DNA of 64,000 bases from assembly GCA_029224185.1 (NCBI GenBank), contig CM055194.1, forward strand, positions 24,989,902 to 25,053,901, written 5' to 3'. Every line of letters begins with the position of its first letter. The first letter of the stretch is position 1. Made by a program: the position numbers and the translations under genes. This DNA comes from Karalla daura (Eukaryota > Chordata > Actinopteri > Chaetodontiformes > Leiognathidae). Under the pieces are notes generated by a model. The model had not been told where the DNA came from and did no database searches. It saw only the letters and a list, made by a program, of their open reading frames with translations. This document shows, piece after piece, positions 49,869 through 60,600 of this stretch.

Positions 49869-52800
49869 ATGAGAACGGCTGAGGGTTCCTCAGGGACAGT
49901 TCTGCACCGCCTGATCCAGGAGCAGCTCCGCTACGGGAACCTGACGGACACTCGCACGCTGCTGGCCATCCAGCAGCAGGCCCTGCGGGGGGGCAGCAGC
50001 AGTGGGGGTGGGGGCACGAGCAGCTCCCTGGAGTCCCTGAGCCAGGACGAGGCCCCGTTCCCACAGGGCTCCAAGCGCCAGGAGCCGCAGGGCCAGGAGC
50101 ACCAGGGCGACGGGCTGCACTCCGAGAGCCAGCTGTGCCAGCTGTACCAGCTGCACGGAGAGGAGCTGCCCACCTACGAGGAGGCCAAAGCCCACTCCCA
50201 GTACCTGAGCACGCAGGGGGGCCCCGGCAGGGACGCCATGGGGGGCCACAGCGAGGGACAGTGGGACGCCAAGAGGGAGCACGCACGCTCCCTGAGCGAG
50301 CGGCTGCTGCAGCTCAGCCTGGAGAGGAACGCAGGGCGCCTCGGCCTGGTCCTCAGCTCCTCACACAGCTACCCACAGCTGCACAGCCAGCCGGCCCCCG
50401 GAACCTCCCAGGACAGGCCCGGGGCCCCAGCCTGCCCCCAGCAGCGAGGGCCACCCCCGGAGTACCCCGTCAGACCGCCAGGATACATGGTCAGCCACTC
50501 GCAGGAGCACGGACTGTACTGCAGACAGGCTCCGCCCCCACTGTACTCCCAGAGCCACAGGTAACTACTAACTAAACCAACTACTAACTAAACAGTACAG
50601 ACAGCTACTAGTCACCAGCTGGTCCATCTGAAGACAGGCAAAAATGATTCAAACTGACCTCAAGGGGTGTGAGAACTTCATCTTGGACAGATCAGTGACA
50701 TCACTGCTTTTTTATGACATTTTACAGACCAAACAGCACATCACATTATCCTTAAGATTAGCATAAGTCAGGAAGCTGTAACCCTGATAATAGCTTTGCA
50801 TGGTTTTCAAGTCACTTCAATTCAATGTTCAGTTCCAGTTCACACCAGATGTTATCTCCAGAAGCTTGACACACGGAGCAGCTCTGAAGCCGGAGCAGGA
50901 GCAGAGGACGAGGAGGGAGAGAGCGACAGGCACCTCCTGGACTCTGAGCTGACTCTGTCTTCTGTTGCTCCTCTGCAGGTTTGTGTCCACGCAGCCTCAG
51001 TACGATGCAGCGCCCCCCGGAGGGCACATGGTCCACAGCGACGCTCTGACCAGGGAGAACGAGCGGCTCAGGAAGGAGCTGGAGGTCTACGTCGAGAAGG
51101 CCGCCCGGCTGCAGAAGGTGAGAGCAGCAGGAGGAGGAGGAGGAGGAACAGGAGCCGTGGGCTCAGAGAGGGTGTGGAGGGTGTACAACAATAGTTTCCT
51201 GCTAACACATGTCGGGCAGGTGAGCAGAGAGGTTCCAGTAATTAATCTCTCACAGTTTTCATCATTCATTTCATTTTTCCTGGTGAGTCTCTGGAATGTC
51301 CCTCAACACTTCTCCTCCTTTGTCTCTCACACACGCTGGCACTTTGCCATGGAGGCAGATAAATGCCTCGACACCTGGGACCCACAAGTGTTCACTCAGG
51401 AATGTTGATTCCCTCCTTTCAGTTGCGCATAGTGTTAAAAAGCCATTTGCCCGCAGGCAGTTAACAGACAGAGCAGAAAGACGGGTGGTTTGTGTAGAGG
51501 CGGTTAACCAGCCGTTAACCCGTTGAATATGAAGAGTGAGACATGGACCACAGCAGCTCTGAGCTCCAGACACTGATGACGTTCTTCCCTCTCCCTCTCA
51601 GCTGGAGCTGGAGATCCAGAGGATTTCTGAGGCTTACGAGACGCTGATGAAAGGTTCTGCCAAGCGGGAAACTTTGGAGAAGACGATGAGGAATAAACTG
51701 GAGGCCGAGATCAAGAGGATGCACGACTTCAACAGAGACCTCAGAGGTACGATGGTCTGCTGTGCATCAGTCTGACACAGTGTGTGTGGTGATGATGAAG
51801 ACGAAGGTCTTGAACTGAAAACCTTGAACTCCACAGAACAACTGGACACAGCCACCAGACAGCGAGTGGCAAGAGAGGCTGAGTGCTCGGACCAGAGACA
51901 GCATGTGTTTGTGAAGCTGCTGGAGCAGAGTAAGACTTCCTGTTCTTCTTCTTCTCCTCATTTAACAAACAGTGGCAGAGTAAGACTTCCTGTTCTTCTT
52001 CTTCTCCTCATTTAACAAACAGTGGCAGAGTAAGACTTCCTGTTCTTCTTCTTCTCCTCATTTAACAAACAGTGGCAGAGTAAGACTTCCTGTTCTTCTT
52101 CTCCTCCTCATTTAACAAACAGTGGCAGAGTAAGACTTCCTGTTCTTCTTCTTCTCCTCATTTAACAAACAGTGGCAGAGTAAGAAGACTCTATGTACAC
52201 ATAACTCAGAGTAATGAGCCTTTTGGGCAAATAGAGCGATTAGCTGGGAAGTGGAGGTGAGTTCAGACCATGAGAGAACAAGAGATTACTTTGAACACTA
52301 CCTTCTGTAGTGTTCATTAACAAAGTGCCCCATGTATAAAATATAAATATAGATTCTAAATGAAAACATTTACTTTCAATACTCTGGAAATTCAAAAGCG
52401 AAAACTAAAATTGGAGTGAATATGCCTTTATTCATCCCACAACAGACAACTTTTACTAGAGTTCTGCTCGTAGCAGAGTTACCAGAGGTCACTTGTCTGT
52501 TGTTGTTTGTACTTTCCCTGAAGTATGAGTCGAGTATTTCCTCCCCGCTGCCTGTCAGGACACGAGACGCTCTGCTCTGCACTTACTTTTGGCGCTTCAG
52601 CGCCAGCCAGTTTTCATAGCTGTAGTAAATCTGGCCTGGATTCCAGGGATTTTTTTTAGGTATTTCAGGCTGTTCCAGCATTAGGAATGCCCCCCGCCCC
52701 TCCCCGCCATCACTGCTGACTTCTCTCCTCGAGGGGAACTAATGAGTCTGGGACTCCGGGCGTTCGGGATCCACATAACCCCTCGCTCACTCTCTCACTC

Positions 52801-55800
52801 GCTCTCCTTGTTTGGGCATCGTCTTCACCTCCGTCTTTTTAGCCACGTTTCCCTCCTGCCCTGACAAACTGATGTTGTTTTATACCTCACATGTGTTCAC
52901 GGCTTTGGTGGCCCAGGATCAGATTTGCAGTCGTTATGTAAACAGCCATGTGAATGTCATGAGCCAGAGCAAGAACAGAAATATTGCCCACTTTCCTGAA
53001 AGCAGTTATCTTGCAGCACCAGAGGCAAAAACCACATTTAAATTACAATGGGGGGATGTATACTTTTTTTTCGCTGCAAGGGCCGGTTGAATTATATTTT
53101 GAGCTGCTTGTTTACTTCACGTCCTTAGAAGCATTCCAGAGCTTTTCCCAGCACAAAGCTATGCCTGTGTGCGTAAGTGGATAAGAGGAAGTCTGCATTC
53201 CCTCCACAGGCATGCACTCGCGTTGTGTAATCAACCTCCTTTTTTTTTTAAAGTGGCACATCAGATAAACTGGCTTCCCTCGCTGAACCTTTCTCTCTGA
53301 CACAGCCACTGGTTTCTAATCAGTAAATGAGAGGAATATTTGATTTTAATGATCATGCAAAGTGTGTAAATGTTCCTCCTTGGGTCACATTCTGTTCCCT
53401 GAGCCTCCACAGTTTTCCTTAAAGCACAAATTACTTTTTACACTGGCCCACCTGACAAACAGTCTCCAAAAACATGTCCTCATTCAGCTGAAATGACCTG
53501 GTTCTTCCTCATTATCTGGTTCCTCATTTCCTCCTTTAAAAGTCACCATCATATTCTTATTTATTTTCCACTCCTTAACTTTGCTCCATAGCTTGAGCAA
53601 AGCTCCAGTAACCAGTGTTAGCTTAGGAACAAGCTGAGGAGCTACGCTGGTTAGAAGGAATGTAGCATCTCGTAGAGACACACAAAGACGAGTTAAGTCA
53701 CGTAAAATTCCACCAAGTTGTGCAAAGGCAAGTCAGGTTAAGTCATGTTAACATGAAAGTCTGCATGGATATGTGCTCCATAGCTATATCACTCCAGTTA
53801 CCACATAGTTCTAATGTGTAAAATGCCATCTGAAGCGTTTCTGGTCGAACCGATGCTCCATGGCTTCTACGTTAGCACCAGACGATCATCACGCAGCTGC
53901 ATGCCGCCCAGCGTCCAGTCGCTCACCTCCTCTCTCCTCCTCTCTGTCCTGCAGACGAGGAGCAGCAGCGGGAGCGCGAGCAGCTGGAGAAGCAGATCCA
54001 GCAGCTCCGGGTCTGCGAGGAGGAGAACCAGCGGCGGCAGGAGCTGCTGGAGAAGGCCCTGGCCTCCACGCAGGCCCGCAACCGGCAGCTGGAGGAGGAG
54101 CTGCAGAGGAAGAGGGCGTACGTGGAGAAGGTGGAGCGGCTGCAGAGCGCGCTGGCCCAGCTGCAGGCGGCCTGCGAGAAGAGGGAGACGCTGGAGCTGC
54201 GGCTGCGCACGCGGCTGGAGCAGGAACTGAAGAACCTGCGAGCTCAGCAGGTGAGGAAGAGGAGGGCACTCTCAGACTCTCGATAGCGCCTTGCTCCAAA
54301 GTGTAAGAGCGTTCCCGATCCTTTGGCTGACTGTTGTGTTGTGTTGTCAGAGTCAGAGCCAGGCGTCCGACCCCTCGGCCTCGGAGCTGAGCTGCTCCGC
54401 GCTGCAGCAGCAGCTCAGGGAGAGGGAGGAGCGCGTGCTGGCCCTGGAGGCCGACATCACCAGGTGGGAGCAGAAGTACCTGGAGGAGAGCACCATGAGG
54501 CAGTTTGCTATGGACGCTGCTGCTACCGCCGCAGCTCAGAGGTACGGTGGCAGACAGAGGAGCAGGATGACAGCATCAGGATGGAGGTGTGGAGGTTTTT
54601 AACAGCCTCATCTCTTCTTCACAGAGACACGACCATCATCAACCATTCACCTCGACACTCACCAAACAGCAGCTTCAACGAGGAGCTGCCTCTGTCGAGC
54701 CACAGGCACCAGGAGATGGAGAACAGGTACGCAGCGCCTCTCTGACTTGCTTCCTGTCCCTGCTTCGCGGCTGGCTGTGACTGACCTAACGCTGGCTCTC
54801 GTGTTCTGCAGGATCCGTGCGCTCCACGCTAAACTGCTGGAGAAGGACGCTGTGATCAAAGTGCTGCAGCAGCGCTCCAGGTGGGAGCAGAGCAGGCTGG
54901 AGAAGCAGGGCATGCGTCTGACGCGCTCCGTGCCCTCCATCCACACAGCTGCATCAACATCTGGCAGCAGCCACAGGAAAGGTGAGGACCAGCACAGGAC
55001 CTTTACATTTACACAACAAAAACCCATAAAACCTGAGCCTAGAACAGACAAGTCGGTCACTTCACAGCCATTAAACCAGGTGAAGGATTCACAGAAGTGA
55101 TGACAAGACGTCCTAACCTCACAGCACAAAACTAAACTGAATCAATGTGAGTCAAAGTTGGACGCAAACACCATCCACTGTTGGTGGATCATTGCTGTAG
55201 TACATGATCCCTGCTCAACAAGCGAAGAGAAGCAAACTAGACGAAGTGTTTGCCAGGATAAAGGCGAGCGAGCGAGGAGGGATTCAGCTGTCAGGCCTGT
55301 GAACGAGTCAAACGTGTCGCGATCAGACAACTTGCAGACTGCTCCGTGCCGCCAGACAGAATGTGCACTTGGTAAAAAAAAATAAAAAAAGAGCGAGACA
55401 ACCCTCTCATGGACCTCAAATAGACAACGTGTTTGTAAAGTGGAATGCATATCATCTCACACTCCAGAATAGAACCATCCAGAATAGTCGTGGGAAGCAC
55501 CCGACGGGGCAGATGTTCAGCTAGTGTGTAAATGTGGATGTGAGCGGGTAATTAAGCAGCGTCCTGTCTTTGTCTGCGTGCAGGAGCCAGCCTCTCAGAG
55601 GACCCGCCAGCGCTGCAGCCGCGGCCCCTGCAGGGCCCCGGGCCACAGAGCGGCGAGGCCGGGACAGAGGAGGCCCCCACAGAGGCCACAGCCGGTGGGT
55701 TTAACACCCCCCCACATCCCAGTCACATCCACAACCACAGCCACACTCATGGTATCACCGAGGTCTCATCATCAGCTAATTAAGATGCAGCATCAAGTGA

Positions 55801-56001
55801 AACAGTCAACATCCAAAAACATGAATGCACACAGAAAGGAAGGCCGCTATTCACTACTGTTCTTTTTAAACAGAACTTCTTTGCATAAACCACAATGACA
55901 ACCAGGATGTTTCTGGTTCTGCAGACGCCTCCGAAGCCTCTCTGAGCACGCAGAGGAGCACCAGCGGCTCGGACGCAGACGTGGTTGAAATCCTGATCTG
56001 A
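49869..56001 (+). CDS. amotl2: Angiomotin-like 2 (AMOTL2), complete coding region in 10 exons
   Basis: Motins link tight/adherens junctions and actin to Hippo signalling, binding YAP/TAZ and retaining it outside the nucleus. Exons: 49869-50560, 50979-51117, 51602-51746, 51837-51929, 53955-54250, 54351-54541, 54625-54726, 54812-54981, 55584-55694, 55925-56001 (stop TGA 55999-56001). All phases agree and the product is 671 residues (human 779). The N-terminus GTVLHRLIQEQLRYGNL is near identical to human. WW-binding motifs are LPTY at 100-103 (LPTYEEAKAHS) and PPEY at 196-199. HARSLS at 138-143 fits the LATS consensus HxRxxS, so Ser143 is the likely inhibitory site beside the actin-binding region. 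The angiomotin coiled coil spans about 240-460, and the C-terminal homology region contains WEQKYLEE and MRQFAMDAAATAAAQRDTT. The last residues EILI are a PDZ ligand. It could be either teleost amotl2 paralogue (a or b). Confidence 0.97.
51926..52186 (+). repeat. amotl2: 50-bp minisatellite that duplicates the amotl2 exon 4 splice donor
   Basis: The sequence CAGAGTAAGACTTCC spans the exon 4/intron 4 junction (CAGA|GTAAGA at 51929/51930). It recurs at 51976, 52026, 52076 and 52126, and as CAGAGTAAGAA at 52176, exactly every 50 bases. Each unit continues TGTTCTTCTTC and CTCATTTAACAAACAGTGG. Five full units and a sixth truncated one are near identical. Every unit therefore contains an intact copy of the authentic 5' splice site with its last four exon bases. 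Confidence 0.94.
52187..53954 (+). other. amotl2: Rest of amotl2 intron 4; possible regulatory sequence
   Basis: No coding exon was found in this part. Four TEAD cores (GGAATG/CATTCC) occur at 52684, 53132, 53196 and 53657. A dispersed-repeat fragment lies at about 53500-53885. The non-repetitive 52.56-53.4 kb part looks like candidate enhancer sequence, which only cross-species alignment can decide. Confidence 0.45.
53500..53885 (+). repeat. Dispersed repeat family, degenerate copy inside amotl2 intron 4
   Basis: The ordered blocks of the 45.4-kb copy recur: a decayed CTGGTTCCTC-type minisatellite (about 53500-53540), AACAAGCTGAGGAGCTAC (53629), AGTTAAGTCACGTAAAATTC (about 53690) and a diverged CCATGGCTTCTACGTTAGCACCAGA (53858 on, given as position only beyond the first bases). 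Confidence 0.68.
54982..55583 (+). other. amotl2: amotl2 intron 8
   Basis: About 600 bases with donor GTGAGG and acceptor GCGTGCAG. No further feature was seen. The other amotl2 introns over 300 bases (50561-50978 and 51118-51601) carry only two TEAD cores (51293, 51399). Confidence 0.75.
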
Positions 56002-57620
56002 TCTGGACGGAGCAGGGACCTCGCAGACGTCAGACTGACGGCTCGGACGTGGATCTGAGGGGGCGTTGAATGGAGTCCGGGACGCGTCTGGGCCGGGAGC
56101 GGAGCTTTGCTCCTGCTGCAGTAGCTCACGGCTCGGACAGTGTTGGAGAGAACAGGGACGCGGCTGCTGGGTGTGACGCCTGCACACAGCCTGCTGCGTG
56201 CGTGACTTTATAGCTGCGTATTGTATTTATATTTGTAAATGCTGCTCGTATTTGTGATGTTATTTCTATGTCCGAGGAGAACAAGGATCACCCTTCTTGC
56301 TCTGCTCCACTTAATTTATACACAGAAACACTGACTTGTGTGGATTTAGTGCGTGAAACATCCGTTTGTTACGCTCGTGGTGAAGTTCCAGTAGCGAGTC
56401 TGTTAGAATCCCCTCTGAAAATAATGGGAATATTTATAAAATGACTGAGTGTGTTTTTCCGTGTCCAGTTTGAGGTCTGTTTAACAGGACGACTCAGACC
56501 TGAATTAGACGTCGCTCCTCACTTTAAAATACATCCGCAGGCCTGCTCGCGGCTCAGCGGAGGATTTGGAAACTTCCTCTGAATGCGGAGCCCGGGGATC
56601 CTACGCTGGCTTCTCTCTTTAAAAAGCCTGTGAGGATTGATAGTGTTTCACTGGGGTCTAATTTTCCAGATCCCGGGTTAATGTTTGGGCCTCAGATGGC
56701 GACGGCCCAGCATTTCGCTCCCTCCGCTGACACGCCAGAGCTAATCTCCTCACATTCCCCCCGCTGAGGGAATGCTCCCGTTAAAGAAAACGGCTATCTA
56801 AAGTCTGACCCCTCGCCCTTGTTAAAATGGCACGCATTCTCCACATGATTCCTTTTCTGGGGCTGGTTGTTCCTCCTGATCCGCAGTAGCTGGTCTCTAC
56901 TGCGGCCGCAGAGATGCTCGACTATAATTGGCCTGCATTTGCTTCTCTATTTGTTGTCCCCCGGTCGATGTGTTATATTGAGCCGTGTTCTGTCCGTCGC
57001 TCAGGTTTCTCACATTTCTGAGCGGACTGAGCTCTCTCCTCAGGCTCCTCTATTTATTTCCCCTGCAGCCTGAGGATCACTGGCCACTGCTGAATGTAGA
57101 CTCCTGTTGTCCAGAGCTGTGTTGTATTTAACTGGAATGTGCCAGAACTCACACGTGTTCCACGCCTTCTGGAGAAGATGCTGATACGTCCTCCTCTGAG
57201 TCGCTAGCCTGATGCGGTCCTGTCGGCCCCACCGTCAGCAGGAAGACGTGTGAAACGTGTGAAATGTCACATTTGCGCCGTGTTTCCCTCTCTGGCCCGT
57301 CACACAGCGTCTGCTGGTCAGAGCAGCGTGACGGGCCCACCTCCCCGTCTGGAACGTGTTTACATGACTACGTGGACTATTTGAAGTGAGAGAAGTTAAT
57401 ATATTGTGTTTTTTTTCATTTCTACACCTTGTTTTGTTTGTTTGTTCCTGTCAGTTTCTGGTGCCAAAGACTTTAAGTTATATCCAACGACAAACACAGA
57501 AGTTACTGCCCCGCTTCAGATGTTCTACTGTTGCTGTGAACTTTTGTAAAGGAGACATTTGTATGTATGCCTTCACATTTCACTATAATAGATTAAAATT
57601 CTTAATATATGTCAGAGGAA
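56002..57620 (+). other. amotl2: amotl2 3' untranslated region (extent inferred)
   Basis: Non-coding sequence after the amotl2 stop, with ATTAAA at 57592-57597 and a GT-rich downstream element. The part at about 56.52-57.06 kb is non-repetitive and differs in character from the A/T-rich parts. It could be a conserved element inside or beyond the UTR. Confidence 0.5.
57592..57597 (+). terminator. amotl2: Polyadenylation signal ATTAAA for amotl2
   Basis: The second most common vertebrate poly(A) hexamer, followed after about 30 bases by GATTGTGTGGTCTGTCTTGA, a good GT-rich downstream element. An AATAAA at about 58212 is the alternative. Confidence 0.5.
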
Positions 57621-60600
57621 AGATTGTGTGGTCTGTCTTGATTTGTTGCTATTGTGAGATACAGTAAAAGCATGGATGTAAAAGATCGGATGAGCTTGAT
57701 GTAACTCTAGGGAAACTACGGTCACACAACTGAAAGCATGGTTCTCACAGGGTGACAGAAGCAGAACCATCTGATGATCTTAGATTAGATCAAAGATGGA
57801 ACCAGGCAACAGGAGGTAACATAGTTCATATTAGCTCATCCATGAACATCTACTGCAATAATGGAATATGAATCCAGAGACAAGAAACAGCATTAACGGA
57901 GCTACTTTAACAAGCTCTGACGACAATTTAGCTTTACAGTACTGCCATGTATATTAAAGCATCCAAATGCTAACTACTATCAAAAATGACTCCAAATACT
58001 ATCCCTGCAATGACTGGAATGACTAACCACCACTGTCTGTGCTTCACTCGCTGTGAACATCATGTCTTAGTTGAATGTTTTTGATTGACACAACAAGATA
58101 AAAGAGTTTTGCAAACAACCACCACAACATTGAGCCCTCTGGATAGTTTTTCCTCATGACTTTAATGAAGTCATACCATCACAGTTTGGCTGGAAAATGA
58201 CTGAAAACTGAAATAAATGATGTTACTGCTGGATTTATCTCACACTATGCACTTTGTATTGTAAGTGATGCTGTGGAGATGCTGCAAACGTGGAGGAGTC
58301 GTCAGACTTGATCAGCAGTGAGGCTGTGACATCAAAGGCTAATGCCAATGAATCAACTTCTTCTTCTGTGTTTCTTTTAAAGACCACGGTCACATTTGAC
58401 AAAGAGACCAGTGAAGAGACAATGTTTGTAACGGCACATGGAGGCATTGACTGCTCAAGTAAAGAAAAGAAATTCCAGTTTTTCACAGTTTTGGGAACAA
58501 AAACAAGTTCCACTTTGGGTGTCAAGAACATGTTATCATTCATCCATTAACCAACCATCTTTCCTGCTTTGTGCCTTAACAGCCAGTCTGCTTCCTCATG
58601 TTTATGTGTCCTCCAAGGATTCTGAAACATTTCCTGCTCGAGATGTTTATCATTTGGAGTTGAGGTTTTGATTAAAACTCTAAAGCTTGCTGCAGCTTGT
58701 GAAGAACTTAGAGAGTTGTTCATTGATGAGACAAACCTTGGCACCATTCTTCAGTGACATCGAAACATCATAAATTCCATTTTTATCTGTGCCGCTGCAG
58801 ACAAGCACTATTATCACGCTCTGTACTGTTCACTGTACTCTGTGTTCTGTACATCAAATCCAAAGCAAATGAAGGAATACTCGGAATATTTGGCCCATTT
58901 CATCATCACCGGAGGATCTCGCCTCACATGGGTGAATTCTGAGAATACGCTGAGATGAGTGTGTTCAGCAGTGTGACGGGTGTGAGGGCTAAACTGAGCA
59001 AACAGCACAGTGAACCCCACAGGTCCCGTCTGACACCGAGGTCTGACACCGAGGTCTGACACCGAGGTCTGACACCGAGGTCCATCTGCCTAACTTTGAT
59101 TTTCATGTTGCATTGAGTGGAATCTGATCTGTCTGCTCCAAGAGGTTGATCCATGAAAGAATTCCTCTATAAACTTTGACTTTTAATGTAAATATTTTCG
59201 TTCCCCTCGGAGAGCTTGGGATGGCATTCCAAAGATGCCGCACATTTTCCTCCAGCTGCCTTTACTTGTTGTAGGCGAGTGCCACTTTTCTCAGCTCCGG
59301 AAAGGCTGCGATAATAAATCTCCATGTGCTGAATATCGCTTTCAGCTGGGACACATGCAGCGCCTCCACGTCTGTGATTTACCTTTATTTTTGTCTCGTT
59401 GCAGATGTCACGCCGTCTCCACTGTGAGCACATGTGTGAGTCCAAACCAAACCATGAAGTGCAGGCTCCTGTGGGTGAAAGGTTGAGATTACGTGAGTCC
59501 AGGCAGAGCCGGCTCCACAGGGGGCTCATACCTCACCATCATCCAGCCAGGACCAGCACAGATTCAAGCATTCGTATAGCTCACAAACACATTCCTCACA
59601 CATCTGGAGCTGTGCTGGAGTCATGGACAGCAACACTCTGGGTACTTACCTAACAGGGGACCTAGAGCAGCAGAATGGAACATTCCTCCTTGTTCTACAT
59701 AGTCAACATAGAAGCTATGGAACAACGGTTTCAACAGAAATGCCTCAGAGTCTGTTTTACAGCCCGTTTACAATACAAACCTGTTTTCAGGTCTGTTTGT
59801 GTGCTCTGACCGGCTGTCTTGTCTGCTCATGACTCTACACTCATGATTACATGACTTGATGTTGCTTTCACAACTTTAAGTAACTGAAGGGATGCAGCTA
59901 TGGTGCACGTCCACATCCAGCCTGACATGTTGGAGCCACAATCAGAGGAGGAACCAGAGACTGAGGAAGAACTAGAGGAGGAACCAGAGACTGAGGAGGA
60001 ACCTGAGGAGGAACCAGAGGAGGAACCAGAGACTGAGGAAGAACCAGAGGAGGAAACGGAGACTGAGGAGGAAGCTGAGGAGGAACCAGAGACTGAGGAG
60101 GAACCAGAGGAGGAACCAGAGACTGAGGAAGAACCAGAGGAGGAACCAGAGACTGAGGAGGAACCTGAGGAGGAACCAGAGACTGAGGAAGAACCTGAGG
60201 AGGAACCAGAGACTGAGGAGGAACCAGGAGCAGAGACACTGTTTTCACCAGAAACTGAAACCCAAACTGCTGCAGACTCTCAGTGCTGTCCTTCAGGTCC
60301 TCACCTCCCTGAATGCTGAGTGAATGCTGCTTTTATCAACGTGATTTCATCATTGTGAGTGGTGGTCAGCGGAGGCAGTCAGTCACTGTGAATCAGGACC
60401 AGATTTGGAAGTTTAGAGTTTGGAAGTGAAGGCCCCTATGGAATAATGCATGTGCTCTGCAGGCTGTCTTTACACGTGCCCTGCTTATATTTATCTCGCC
60501 CCAGAAGGTGTTAAGCTGTTGAGCCGTTTGTACCATAACATGAGTAAATCAATGTGTCTGGAAGCAAAAAAGGGGACAATTAGTAACAAATCATTTGTCT

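Noticed and set aside
51926..52186. Regularly spaced repeats considered as a CRISPR-like array
   Set aside because: Units are contiguous without unique spacers, and the host is a eukaryote; this and all other arrays in the window are ordinary tandem repeats.
53814..54306. Alternative ORFs of 95-148 codons on both strands over amotl2 exon 5
   Set aside because: Shadows of a GC-rich coiled-coil exon; the amotl2 frame is fixed by homology and splice phase.
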